Shown piece by piece: positions 28,451 to 37,445 of a DNA stretch of 38,971 nucleotides. The stretch spans positions 1 through 38,971 of the forward strand of contig CAILMU010000240.1 of NCBI GenBank assembly GCA_903835325.1, given 5' to 3'. Source of the DNA: an uncultured Microcaldota archaeon. GTDB taxonomy: Archaea; Micrarchaeota; Micrarchaeia; Anstonellales; Bilamarchaeaceae. Made by a program: the position numbers and the translations under genes. The notes below the pieces were generated by a model, which saw only the letters and a list, made by a program, of their open reading frames with translations, was not told the origin of the DNA and ran no database searches. The stretch's first letter is position 1, and every line of letters begins with the position of its first letter.

Positions 28451-28568
28451 TGGGTATCGATTGGCAGGCGAGGAATAAAAAACATGCGATAGGCTTTCCG
28501 CATCGGAAAAAGCTGGAAACCGCCGCGCCTGCCATCAAAATAAAAATATCGCCGAACATAGGCTTTGC

Positions 28569-29660
28569 ATGTGCCCCGAGACGAAACGGGCGGCCATAGC
28601 CGCCCAAACCGAAGAAGCGAAGCTCACGATGCCGAAGGCCTCGAATGTGATGGCTGATTTCTGCAAGACCAACAACATCAGGCTGGATGCCATGATGCCT
28701 GAGATCCCCATGCTCCAGCGCTTGGTCAATAAGGCGAACAAGATGGAAGGCGACAAAGCCGAGAACCTGAACACGCTGTTGGGCCAGTATTTCCTTTCTA
28801 AGATAGATATGGCCAAGAAAGAGGGCAATTACAATTTCCTTGACAGGCTGACCCAGTCGCCTAGTGAGAGCCGGGTAAGGAACGAGAGATGGATAAAGGA
28901 AGGCTCCGACCACCCGCGGATGAAGGCCCTTGCCGGGATAGAGAAGACGATAATGGAACGGCTGCCTGCGACGTATTTCCCCGAGGAGCTCGACAGGCTG
29001 GCCACGGAAGGGAGGAGGCAGACGGGCGAAAAAGACACTGAAGGCCTTATCTCAACTGTGAAAAGGATGACGGTCATCCAAGCCGCTTACGCGGAACGCG
29101 ACCCGGAAGCCGCGAAGGCATATGAATCGGTCGTGAAGAATTTCGGCCTCAGCGCCGGGAATCTGGTTCTGTCCAGGACGACCGATACAATCGGTGATGC
29201 CGAGCAATTCTACATGAAATCGTCCTACCTGCATGACCTGAAGAAGGCAAGGGAATCAGGTTACTCTCGGATGGATGAATTCCTGGTTTCCGCCCAGAAG
29301 GACACGGTTACCCTGGACGAGATGGAAAAGAAAGGGCAGCTGGACGACGGTCAGAAAACCAGGCTGGCGGATTATCATAAAAGGCTGGATAGGCTCGAGG
29401 AATTCAAAAAAGCCCCGGAAGCGCAGCAGCGCTTGATTGCGTATTCAGCGATGTCGAAAGACGAGCTGCAGCGCGAGAAAGAGTACTGGGATGGCAGGCT
29501 CGCCCAGGCCCAGAAGAGGTTCGAGGCCGATTCCGCGAAAATCAAGGATCCCAAGGCCGCGAAGGCATTGGCCGAGAATTTCAAGAGCCAGACCGAAGAC
29601 ATCAAAAGGATAACGGAAGACGTGCAGTCTGCAATCGACAGGCGCGGGAAGACGGCATGA
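28569..29660 (+). CDS. Coiled-coil/helical protein, paralogue of the following gene
   Basis: 363 aa; contains YFLSKIDMAKKEGNYNFLDRLTQ, matching YFLNKIEQAEKSGNTAFLDKLTE in 29709..30602. Confidence 0.75.
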   Translation: MCPETKRAAIAAQTEEAKLTMPKASNVMADFCKTNNIRLDAMMPEIPMLQRLVNKANKMEGDKAENLNTLLGQYFLSKIDMAKKEGNYNFLDRLTQSPSESRVRNERWIKEGSDHPRMKALAGIEKTIMERLPATYFPEELDRLATEGRRQTGEKDTEGLISTVKRMTVIQAAYAERDPEAAKAYESVVKNFGLSAGNLVLSRTTDTIGDAEQFYMKSSYLHDLKKARESGYSRMDEFLVSAQKDTVTLDEMEKKGQLDDGQKTRLADYHKRLDRLEEFKKAPEAQQRLIAYSAMSKDELQREKEYWDGRLAQAQKRFEADSAKIKDPKAAKALAENFKSQTEDIKRITEDVQSAIDRRGKTA

Positions 29661-29696
29661 TGATATATGGCCCGGAATCAAGGGCGATCATAACAG

Positions 29697-29708
29697 GAGG
29701 ATGAGGAT
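29697..29708 (+). promoter_or_regulatory. Shine-Dalgarno sequence
   Basis: GGAGGATGAGG directly upstream of ATG 29709 in a short intergenic gap. Confidence 0.5.
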
Positions 29709-30602
29709 ATGCCAGAAGCATTCAAGCCCAAGGAGGAAGTCGGAGCCCTCACGAAGGAGAGGACGCAGGAGATACTGCATTCGTTCCAGCAGAAGTACGG
29801 GATAACCTCCCAGATGCTTCTGATGGATGTGGGGAAGATTTCTGAGATGCAGAGGAAGGCTGCGACCGGGACCGAATTCAGGCAGTCTGTCGGGACTTAT
29901 TTCCTGAACAAGATAGAGCAGGCAGAGAAGTCCGGGAACACTGCATTCTTGGACAAGCTAACCGAGGGGAACATCCAGAAGATAAGGGCGGAGTTCGGCC
30001 TGGGGAAAGAAACTGTCATGGAGAAGGACAGGGCTTTGTCCGCCCTCGAAGGAAGGATAAAATCCATCGAAGTCACCGGACCGACCGGAGAGGCGAGCAT
30101 GACAAGGTTCGAAGACGCAAGAAGGAGCCTGGATGGTGCAAGGGCAGCTATAGGGGAATTGGCCGGGATAAACCTTCCTCCCGGGCAGAGAGCCGAACTC
30201 ACATCGTCCCAATGGAAGAGGCTGGAAGAATGCAGGAAACAGCTTACTGATAAAGAGGAGTTTTATGAGGACAGGCTGGCTGCTTTCCGCGGGAGGCTCA
30301 CAGAGCAGTATACCGCGATGAAAACGCCCGAACTGCGGAAGGAGATGTCGAGCATCCAAGTGCAAGCTGCTAAGGACCAGGCCGTGCTGAGAAATCCGAA
30401 AGCCAGCGCCGATGCAAGAGAGGAGGCTATGGACAGGTTGGCCGGGGCTATCGAGAGCATGCATGCGATAGAGGATACATTATCATCCAGGAAACAGGAG
30501 CCCGGGACCGCAGCCATGGCCCAGAACGCGGCTTCGATCGCCACCACGCTTGAGAAGAGCGCCGAAACGCAGAGGAAGAAGAGCGGGCAGGGCGTCGCAT
30601 AG
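29709..30602 (+). CDS. Coiled-coil/helical protein, tandem paralogue
   Basis: 297 aa; strong SD upstream; N-terminal domain aligns by eye with 28569..29660. Confidence 0.75.
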   Translation: MPEAFKPKEEVGALTKERTQEILHSFQQKYGITSQMLLMDVGKISEMQRKAATGTEFRQSVGTYFLNKIEQAEKSGNTAFLDKLTEGNIQKIRAEFGLGKETVMEKDRALSALEGRIKSIEVTGPTGEASMTRFEDARRSLDGARAAIGELAGINLPPGQRAELTSSQWKRLEECRKQLTDKEEFYEDRLAAFRGRLTEQYTAMKTPELRKEMSSIQVQAAKDQAVLRNPKASADAREEAMDRLAGAIESMHAIEDTLSSRKQEPGTAAMAQNAASIATTLEKSAETQRKKSGQGVA

Positions 30603-30610
30603 CGGCCTGT

Positions 30611-31117
30611 TCATATTCCGTTTTCGGCATTATCCAGCAGGAATGCCAGGCATTCCTCTTTCTTCCCTTTTCTTTTGTTCCATTTTTTCACGAGTTTTTT
30701 GTGCGTTTCGAGCTCCGCAACCAAACGATCCCGCCCGATATCCGGAGCGCCGAATCGGAATAATATTTGCGATGGAAGCGGGCAGAAGCGCGCATTGATT
30801 CTCGAATCGAGCTGATAGGGGTATCTTTTGCACGAGAGCGGGGCGGATTCGTGGATTGAGCAGCGGTTGTCTTTGTTTAGATAAGCGCACGGGTGCGAAC
30901 GGATTCCGAGAAGATAGTAGCCATACCCATCGGTCGTATCGAGCACCATGTCCGGGTCGTAGCTGAGGAGCCGGGGCTCGTGTAAAAAGGCGATATCTTC
31001 GGGTAGTTTCCCGGTCTTTGAGGAAATCCTCAGGATATCGAAGATGGTCGTGGTTATGGTGTACGTCTTGCAGCATTCGGCTGAGCAGAATACGCAGGGG
31101 TTGACCATATGGCGCAC
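30611..31117 (-). CDS. YkgJ-family Cys-cluster (metal-binding) protein
   Basis: 168 aa; NPCVFCSAECCKTY, HPCAYLNKDNRCSIHESAPLSCKRYPY. Confidence 0.82.
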   Translation of the reverse strand: MRHMVNPCVFCSAECCKTYTITTTIFDILRISSKTGKLPEDIAFLHEPRLLSYDPDMVLDTTDGYGYYLLGIRSHPCAYLNKDNRCSIHESAPLSCKRYPYQLDSRINARFCPLPSQILFRFGAPDIGRDRLVAELETHKKLVKKWNKRKGKKEECLAFLLDNAENGI

Positions 31118-31125
31118 TGGCGGAC

Positions 31126-31587
31126 CTACCTGGTGAATTTGCTCACCAGGCTCATGGCGGCGTCCTTGTTCATCCGATAGAGCATCTCGGCGTGCTCCAG
31201 GGCCGCCTTCTCGTTCTTCAGGGCGTAAGAGAACAGGAAGAGCATGGTGCGCACCTCCTCATCGTCCCTGAGCTCCTTTACGGAACAAAGGAAGTCGTAT
31301 CCTTCCCGATAACGGCCGGCCTTGAAGAATGCGCTTGCCATGAGTATTGCGCATATCAGCATGTCCTTCTCGTTGCTCATGTTGAACGCTTTCCTGCCTT
31401 CAAGAATGGATTCGTCGTATTTGTCCAGCCAGAATGCGGTTTTCGAGAGCAGGAAGTGCCCGGCCAGGTCATCGGGGAATTTCGTGACTAGCTCTTTTGC
31501 CATCGGATAGGCCTGCCTGTAATCCTCGTTCTTCAGGTAAAGCGCGACTTGTTTTATGAATGCCTCTTTCTTCGTGAACCCTGCCAT
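31126..31587 (-). CDS. TPR-like protein (paralogue of 27983..28450)
   Basis: Start at MAGFTKKEAFIKQVALYLKNEDYRQAYPMAKELVTKFPDDLAGHFLLSKTAFWLDKYDESILEGRKAFNM; the 39-residue upstream extension in the ORF track overlaps the divergent promoter and is unlikely. Confidence 0.78.
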   Translation of the reverse strand: MAGFTKKEAFIKQVALYLKNEDYRQAYPMAKELVTKFPDDLAGHFLLSKTAFWLDKYDESILEGRKAFNMSNEKDMLICAILMASAFFKAGRYREGYDFLCSVKELRDDEEVRTMLFLFSYALKNEKAALEHAEMLYRMNKDAAMSLVSKFTR

Positions 31588-31650
31588 GTGGTTGTTCTTG
31601 CTGACTATGAATAAAAAGGATGGGGACGGAATAGGTATGAAGTGATATTC

Positions 31651-33708
31651 ATGGCTGAATCGGCGCAGAAGACTCAGGAAAACATAGCTGTATTGCAGAA
31701 GCAAGGGGAAAGCGAACTGACAAGGCTGGCTGGCAGGGTCGGGATGAGGATAAGCGGCGATGAGGTAACGAACGTGGTGAGAACCGCGATTGATAACGCT
31801 TCCAAGAGCGTTCGCGCTTATGGCGGTTCAGTGGGGCAGTCGCAGGTCAATGCAGCACTCAGCGACTGGCTGAGCGGGAAGGGGAAAGACATGGAGACAT
31901 CGTTCCTCAGCGCGCATGGCAAAGAGCTCGAAACTGACGCCAGGAGAATGCTGGGGCCGGCTGCGGCCGGCAATGATGCCAAGATCCAGGAGGCCGTGAG
32001 GAGGACCGCTGAGATGTTCGTTGCGTATCCTGAGACATACAAGACATACGATAGGGACCAATTGAAAGCTCCGCTCCAGACCGCGCTCGAGATGCAGGGG
32101 CTGAAGCGAACAGCACCTTCGGCACCGGCCGAGGCTCAGCAGCAGGCGGCGAAGAAAAGGAACGAGGGACCATCAACACAAGAAAGGGCATGGATGGAGA
32201 GGCAGATGGCTGGTGGTTTGCCAAAGACTTCTACTCCGACGAAAAAACCCGAAGAGTATAAACCCGAGAAGGAGGCGGTTGCTGCTCCGGTGAAGAAAGC
32301 AGAGGAGAAGGAAGCCAAGAAAGCGGATTTAGTGGCAAAACAGCGAGACGATGCTGCCAAGCTGCAGAAGAACGCTTCGGATAAGGTAGCAGCAAGGAAA
32401 GCTGCACAAACCGAAGAGACGAGAGTTAAGGAAACCAAATCTGCAGAAGCTGAGAAGAATAAACGGCAGGCAGTGCTGGATAAGCAGAATAAAGCGGTGG
32501 CAGAATTAGCGGCCAGGAAAGCTGCACAAGGCGAAGAGAAAAAAAGGCTGGATAAGGACAAGGCCGATAAAGCCCTTGAAATGGCTGCAGCCAGGGAGAG
32601 GTTGGCCCAAAGAGCCGAGGCAGCGCGGGAATTGAAGCAACAAAAAGATGGAGAGAAACGGGCGAAAGCTGAGCAAGCGCAGGCAGCGAGCAAAGCCCAA
32701 GCCGCTGCTAAGGTTCAGGAACAGGCCGAGCGAGCCGCAGCAGCAAAAGAAACAGCTAAGCAAAAAGCTGATGAGGCGCGGGCAGCTGCGCAAGCCAGGC
32801 AGGCCCAGGAAGCCCCGGTAAAAGCGGCGAAACAGCAACAGCAGACAACTGCGCAGAAACCAGCTTCGGAAAAACCGAAAACCGCGCCTTCTGTTTCAGC
32901 CGAAGAAGCGAAGGAGAATGTGAGAAAGGCGACACGTGCTGTATCAGCTGTTCAGAATGCCCAGGATACGATAGCCCAATATGGTTATCGGGCTCTCACA
33001 TACGACGAATTTTTGAATGGGCATAAAAAAATGAACGTCGATGATAGGGATTATACTGGAATCAAAGGAGCGTTAGAGGCAGCACGAAATATCTCCACTC
33101 CTAAAGTGAACTCGGCTCGCGAAGATGTCGAAAAGAGGCTTCCTCGATTCGCAGAGATCGAGAAAGGGCTCGCAGATAAGGAAAAAGAACTTACCGGATA
33201 TAAAAGCAAAGGCAAGGAAGAGGACGCCAAAAAAGTCGAAACCGAGATTGATTCTTTAAGAGGAGAACGTCTGACACTTTGTAACGAACTTAAAGTCCCA
33301 ACTTTGAAGCTTGTTAGAGAGCTTCAGGCAGCTGCCGAAGATTACGGAAAAGGGATACGGGACGCTGCAGCCAGGAAATCCGCGGGATTGCTTCCGCCTG
33401 GAGTAAGTGTGAAAGGGAGTGGGACAGTCGCATCGCCATATCAGATTTCCTTGCCGGGAGGCGAGGTGATGCAGACAGCGAAAATAATGCTCGGCCGGAA
33501 AAATGATGAGGTTGTTTTCAATATCCAGACACCAAGAACCGCTTTCGAGGATGATAACAAGAAAACGCAGTATTTGGCAGCCTTGTCTGATACGATGAAA
33601 CAGCTGATGTATACCCGTTATGGGCTCGCCAATGCTTCAGATAGCGACAAACACGAAGTCGATGACAGTGTGTCGAAATATGTTGGCCGGCTCTCGGGGA
33701 TTGTTTAA
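31651..33708 (+). CDS. Long Ala/Lys/Glu-rich coiled-coil protein with globular ends
   Basis: ATG at 31651 (MAESAQKTQENIAVLQKQGE); central TolA-like KAAQ/EEK-rich region with repeated ARKAAQTEET / ARKAAQGEEK; distinct C-terminal domain GVSVKGSGTVASPYQISLPGGEV. Confidence 0.78.
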   Translation: MAESAQKTQENIAVLQKQGESELTRLAGRVGMRISGDEVTNVVRTAIDNASKSVRAYGGSVGQSQVNAALSDWLSGKGKDMETSFLSAHGKELETDARRMLGPAAAGNDAKIQEAVRRTAEMFVAYPETYKTYDRDQLKAPLQTALEMQGLKRTAPSAPAEAQQQAAKKRNEGPSTQERAWMERQMAGGLPKTSTPTKKPEEYKPEKEAVAAPVKKAEEKEAKKADLVAKQRDDAAKLQKNASDKVAARKAAQTEETRVKETKSAEAEKNKRQAVLDKQNKAVAELAARKAAQGEEKKRLDKDKADKALEMAAARERLAQRAEAARELKQQKDGEKRAKAEQAQAASKAQAAAKVQEQAERAAAAKETAKQKADEARAAAQARQAQEAPVKAAKQQQQTTAQKPASEKPKTAPSVSAEEAKENVRKATRAVSAVQNAQDTIAQYGYRALTYDEFLNGHKKMNVDDRDYTGIKGALEAARNISTPKVNSAREDVEKRLPRFAEIEKGLADKEKELTGYKSKGKEEDAKKVETEIDSLRGERLTLCNELKVPTLKLVRELQAAAEDYGKGIRDAAARKSAGLLPPGVSVKGSGTVASPYQISLPGGEVMQTAKIMLGRKNDEVVFNIQTPRTAFEDDNKKTQYLAALSDTMKQLMYTRYGLANASDSDKHEVDDSVSKYVGRLSGIV

Positions 33709-33753
33709 CAATGCTAGTTGGGGCAATTGAATAAATTGGACTCGGATATTTTT

Positions 33754-34593
33754 CTATTTTTTCCAAGGTTCCAGGCGTAGGTCCTTTATCCGGGGTCCGG
33801 ATATCCGTATCTCGACCGAGTTACTATCCTCCTTGCCGAAACACACTCCCCCTCCGCAGGAAAAGAAGGATGAATTAAGCGCGTCAATGCCTGCAGGCAA
33901 TATCGCGCTGTGCGCATCTGCATTCGGAGAAACAGTGATGACTAAACCGGAGCCGAGAGCCATATATAAGAGGCCTTCATCCGAAAATGTCTTCGCTCCC
34001 CGGACATCTGCCTGCAGTGGATAAGCCCGTACCTGGTCCATGTAGGGCGACGTGAAACTGATTTTCGCATCGTTTGTGAGGAAGACGCAGCTTTCCCTGC
34101 ATGCAAAGCCAAGAACCGCGTGCCTGGTGATTGTCGATATGTCTTTTGGTTGAGGGAAATAGTAGTCGGGCGTCAAGGTGAATGTGGTTCCGGGCATTGC
34201 GTTCATCGTGAGCCTGACCATCAGGTTAACCATATCCTCCTTGTCATCTACGATGGAGTAAGAGAGAAGTTTATTCCCGGCAATAGCGAAAACTTTGTCT
34301 TCTATGAGTGAAACAGAGGAGGGCGTTTCGCTTCCAAACCCCTGGTCTATCGTGACGCGCGCCCCGTTTCTTTTGGTGTATAATATCTTGTTATCCTTGA
34401 TTTCGCACTTCGGTTTCGTGGAAGGCGGGACTGACCTTGAGAAAGCCGATTCGAGGTTCCTCCATTCAGGCCTCAATGCCCCTTTCGCCTCATTGATCCA
34501 GGAAACCATCGGCAACGCAGAAACCGCGAGGGCGAGGGCTGCCTTCGCAGCGGCCTGCCTCATCCGCCCATGTTCTAGTTTCTGGTGCATCAT
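33754..34593 (-). CDS. Hypothetical exported/membrane-anchored protein
   Basis: 279 aa; N-terminal hydrophobic segment AAAKAALALAVSALPMVSWI followed by beta-rich sequence. Confidence 0.65.
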   Translation of the reverse strand: MMHQKLEHGRMRQAAAKAALALAVSALPMVSWINEAKGALRPEWRNLESAFSRSVPPSTKPKCEIKDNKILYTKRNGARVTIDQGFGSETPSSVSLIEDKVFAIAGNKLLSYSIVDDKEDMVNLMVRLTMNAMPGTTFTLTPDYYFPQPKDISTITRHAVLGFACRESCVFLTNDAKISFTSPYMDQVRAYPLQADVRGAKTFSDEGLLYMALGSGLVITVSPNADAHSAILPAGIDALNSSFFSCGGGVCFGKEDSNSVEIRISGPRIKDLRLEPWKK

Positions 34594-34651
34594 GTAATGT
34601 TATCAGTTATATTTTATAAATACGTATGTGTTATTATTATTGGAAAAAGAT

Positions 34652-35629
34652 ATGCCTGAACCGAAGAAAGAACAAACTGGAGGCGCCAAGCTGGCGAACC
34701 ATGCCCCAGAGGGGTCCATATCCCAGAATAAACGGACTCTCTGGCAGAGGCTGCGGGGCCTCATCAGCGATTTCCCAGTTGAAGAGCGCTCGAGCGGGAT
34801 AAGGACGAAGATGAACGGGGAATCGAACGACAACAAGAATGGCGTGAGCGCCGGAACGCCCGAAGAGAAGGATGCCGTATCCGAAAAGCGCGAGAGCGAA
34901 CCAGTCAAATTGAGCGATGAGGAGCAGCTCGGGCATGCCATAAATACGGCATCGAACGGATTGGTGGAAGAATCATACACCATGCTGCTCTCGGGAGTTT
35001 TCACGAACCGCGATGCCCAGATGTTCCTCATTCCCCTGATAACCGAACCTGAGAAAGCGGTGGCGCTCCTGCGGAAAGGCGAACTCTGCCCGGAAGCTGA
35101 GGCCGAGATTTTAGCGGTGATACGCACGGCAAGGGAAACAGCCATCTCCAACGTACTGTCGAGCGGAAGGTTCTCGAAAGCCAAGAAAATCGCTGTCTTC
35201 CTCCCGAATGGCGCTCAGGAGGACCAGAACACCATCATCCTGCCGTATATAATGGATAATATGATGGCAAGCGGAAAGGAGATAGCATCGTTCCAGGATC
35301 CTATGAAGGAAGTGGTCTCCTACAAGGTCCACAAAAGCGGCGAGATAATTGCCAAAAGGATGGACAATCTGGATATGTATTTCCCTGACCTCATCCTTCT
35401 GCCTGCAGTGGATAGAAGCGCTGCCATCCCTGACCTGAGGCTTGACGAAAAAACGAAATTCAATCCTTATAGCGGAGAGCCTCTCCCGGCTCATGGCCGC
35501 TACCTGATAGGCGTATGCTTCGATTTCCAGATCCAGGAAAGCCTGGGCAACGGAAGATACTCTGCTATCGTGGATGAGGTGGTGAGCGAAAAAAGAGGAT
35601 TGAGGAGCTCTAGGCCGCCGGGACAATGA
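34652..35629 (+). CDS. Hypothetical protein
   Basis: ATG at 34652 (MPEPKKEQTGGAKL); the remainder of the 333-aa ORF has no motif I recognise. Upstream TTATATTTTATAAATA promoter-like tract. Confidence 0.65.
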   Translation: MPEPKKEQTGGAKLANHAPEGSISQNKRTLWQRLRGLISDFPVEERSSGIRTKMNGESNDNKNGVSAGTPEEKDAVSEKRESEPVKLSDEEQLGHAINTASNGLVEESYTMLLSGVFTNRDAQMFLIPLITEPEKAVALLRKGELCPEAEAEILAVIRTARETAISNVLSSGRFSKAKKIAVFLPNGAQEDQNTIILPYIMDNMMASGKEIASFQDPMKEVVSYKVHKSGEIIAKRMDNLDMYFPDLILLPAVDRSAAIPDLRLDEKTKFNPYSGEPLPAHGRYLIGVCFDFQIQESLGNGRYSAIVDEVVSEKRGLRSSRPPGQ

Positions 35630-35633
35630 CCGG

Positions 35634-37409
35634 TCATTTCTTCTTCTTGACGAGTTCCGCGACTTCCTGGGGGTCGACCTGGAGCCTGAATTTCTGCATT
35701 ATGGCAGTCATGTCGTAGTAGTTCTCCTTCACGAGCTGGTCGAGCATATCGCCCGTTATCCTCTGGAGGCGATAGACCTTCAGCACCGCTTCCACCCTGG
35801 CCCCTTTGGCCATGCCTTTCAGCATTTCCGGGATTGCGGCTTTCACGAACGCGCCTTTTTTGTATTCCTCGAAAAGCTCGCCCAGCGTCTTCTCGGGATC
35901 TGTCAGCTCTATCCCTTCGCGCCTGAGCGATACCAGGGTGTTCTCGAGAGTGGTCGCGGCGAGCGTAGGGTCTGCCCCGGAAGCCACAAGCTTCTCGAAG
36001 AGGTGCAGGTTCCTGGATTTCAGCATGGTCCCTGCCATCTCCTTGTTCAGGATTTTCTCGAGCCTTTTCCGCTTCTCGTCCAGGGACTCGCCTTTCTCTA
36101 CGCTCTTTAGGAAATCGGTTGTGATGGGTATCGGAGGGACATCGGTCTCGGGGTACATCCTCGCCTTCCCGGGAAGGGGCCTCAGATAGGTCGTCGTCGC
36201 GTCCGGATTAGCCCGCCTGGTCTCGCCTGGGACGAAATCCATGTTGGCGCGTTCTAAAACGAAAGAGAGCGCCGTTTCGGCCTGCTCCTTCGGTGCTATC
36301 ACGAGGACGAAAGAGTCCTGCTCTCCCATGTCCAGTTTCTTGGCGAGTTTCTTCAACTCATCTTGCGATATCGGGTATTTCTCCAGGTTCTCATCGCTGT
36401 GGATGATGCCTTTGACTCCGGCACGTTTGGAATAGTCGCTCAGCTCGGTGCCGTATCTTTTACCTGGCTGTATCTCGCGCCCGAGGAGCCCTTTATGCCT
36501 CGGGAGATTCATCGCAAGGACTGACGCGCCTGATTTCAATCCGCCCTCTATTATCTTGGCTTTCGAGCTTTTGAAAATCTCCGTCGCGTCGATCGGTTTC
36601 GAAGAAATGGGAAGCACCTTGCGGGCCCTGAGCTCTGCGAGCACCGAGACAAGAGCGGTCTGCCTTTTGACTTCTATCTCGAGATACTGGGGAAGCATCT
36701 TCAGGTCCTGGGCCCCTTTTATCTCGACTCTCGCTCCGCCGTCTGTCGAGATGTTCACATCCTGCCTTATGGTCCCGAGGCCCCGCGCCACCTTGCCTGT
36801 CGCTCGGAGCATCATGCCGATCTTCTCAGCGACCTCAAATAGATGCGCCCCGTCCTTGATATCAGGATCTGTCGTTATCTCGATGAGCGGGATGCCGAGG
36901 CGGTCCAGGCGGTATGTCGCCTTGCCTTCTTCATTGGATATTATGCCTGCGCTCTCCTCCTCTATCGCGATGGTTGTGATATGAATCGTGCCCTTCGAGC
37001 TCTCGAGGCATCCGTTCAGGGCGACTATCGCTGTCCTCTGGAATCCCGAGGTGTTGCTGCCGTCGATCACCATCTTGCGCATGGGCTGGACTTCATCAAC
37101 AGGGGTGGCCTGGAGCTCTTTCGCCATCTGGAGGCCGATGCGCAATGCCTCCATATTCATCCTTCCCGGAGGCTCTTCGTCCATCTCGACCAGGCAGTCG
37201 TGCTTCTGGAAAACCTGGTATTCGAAGACGCGGTCTTTGGATTTCTCTGCCATGGACGCCTCGTCTATCTCGCCCATCTCGCTCACCACCGGGTGCAGCC
37301 TGCGGCTCATGAGCAGGTCGGGCTTCCCCTCGTCGCTCTGCGCGCTCGGGCATCCGCAGAAGAGCTTGTTCGTGTCGAGTCGTTGATGGATTTCTATGCC
37401 GATTTTCAT
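35634..37409 (-). CDS. gatE: Glutamyl-tRNA(Gln) amidotransferase subunit E
   Basis: 591 aa; MKIGIEIHQRLDTNKLFCGCPS, IDGSNTSGFQRTAIVALNG, GLGTIRQDVNISTDGGARVEIKGAQDL, YPETDVPPIPIT. Confidence 0.95.
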   Translation of the reverse strand: MKIGIEIHQRLDTNKLFCGCPSAQSDEGKPDLLMSRRLHPVVSEMGEIDEASMAEKSKDRVFEYQVFQKHDCLVEMDEEPPGRMNMEALRIGLQMAKELQATPVDEVQPMRKMVIDGSNTSGFQRTAIVALNGCLESSKGTIHITTIAIEEESAGIISNEEGKATYRLDRLGIPLIEITTDPDIKDGAHLFEVAEKIGMMLRATGKVARGLGTIRQDVNISTDGGARVEIKGAQDLKMLPQYLEIEVKRQTALVSVLAELRARKVLPISSKPIDATEIFKSSKAKIIEGGLKSGASVLAMNLPRHKGLLGREIQPGKRYGTELSDYSKRAGVKGIIHSDENLEKYPISQDELKKLAKKLDMGEQDSFVLVIAPKEQAETALSFVLERANMDFVPGETRRANPDATTTYLRPLPGKARMYPETDVPPIPITTDFLKSVEKGESLDEKRKRLEKILNKEMAGTMLKSRNLHLFEKLVASGADPTLAATTLENTLVSLRREGIELTDPEKTLGELFEEYKKGAFVKAAIPEMLKGMAKGARVEAVLKVYRLQRITGDMLDQLVKENYYDMTAIMQKFRLQVDPQEVAELVKKKK

Positions 37410-37445
37410 GCAGTATCACCTGGAAAGGAGGGGATTCGTATCCCA

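Noticed and set aside
32300-32850. DNA-level tandem repeat or CRISPR-like array in the coiled-coil gene
   Set aside because: Repetition is at protein composition level (Ala/Lys/Glu); no regular DNA repeat-spacer structure. No CRISPR array was seen anywhere in the window.
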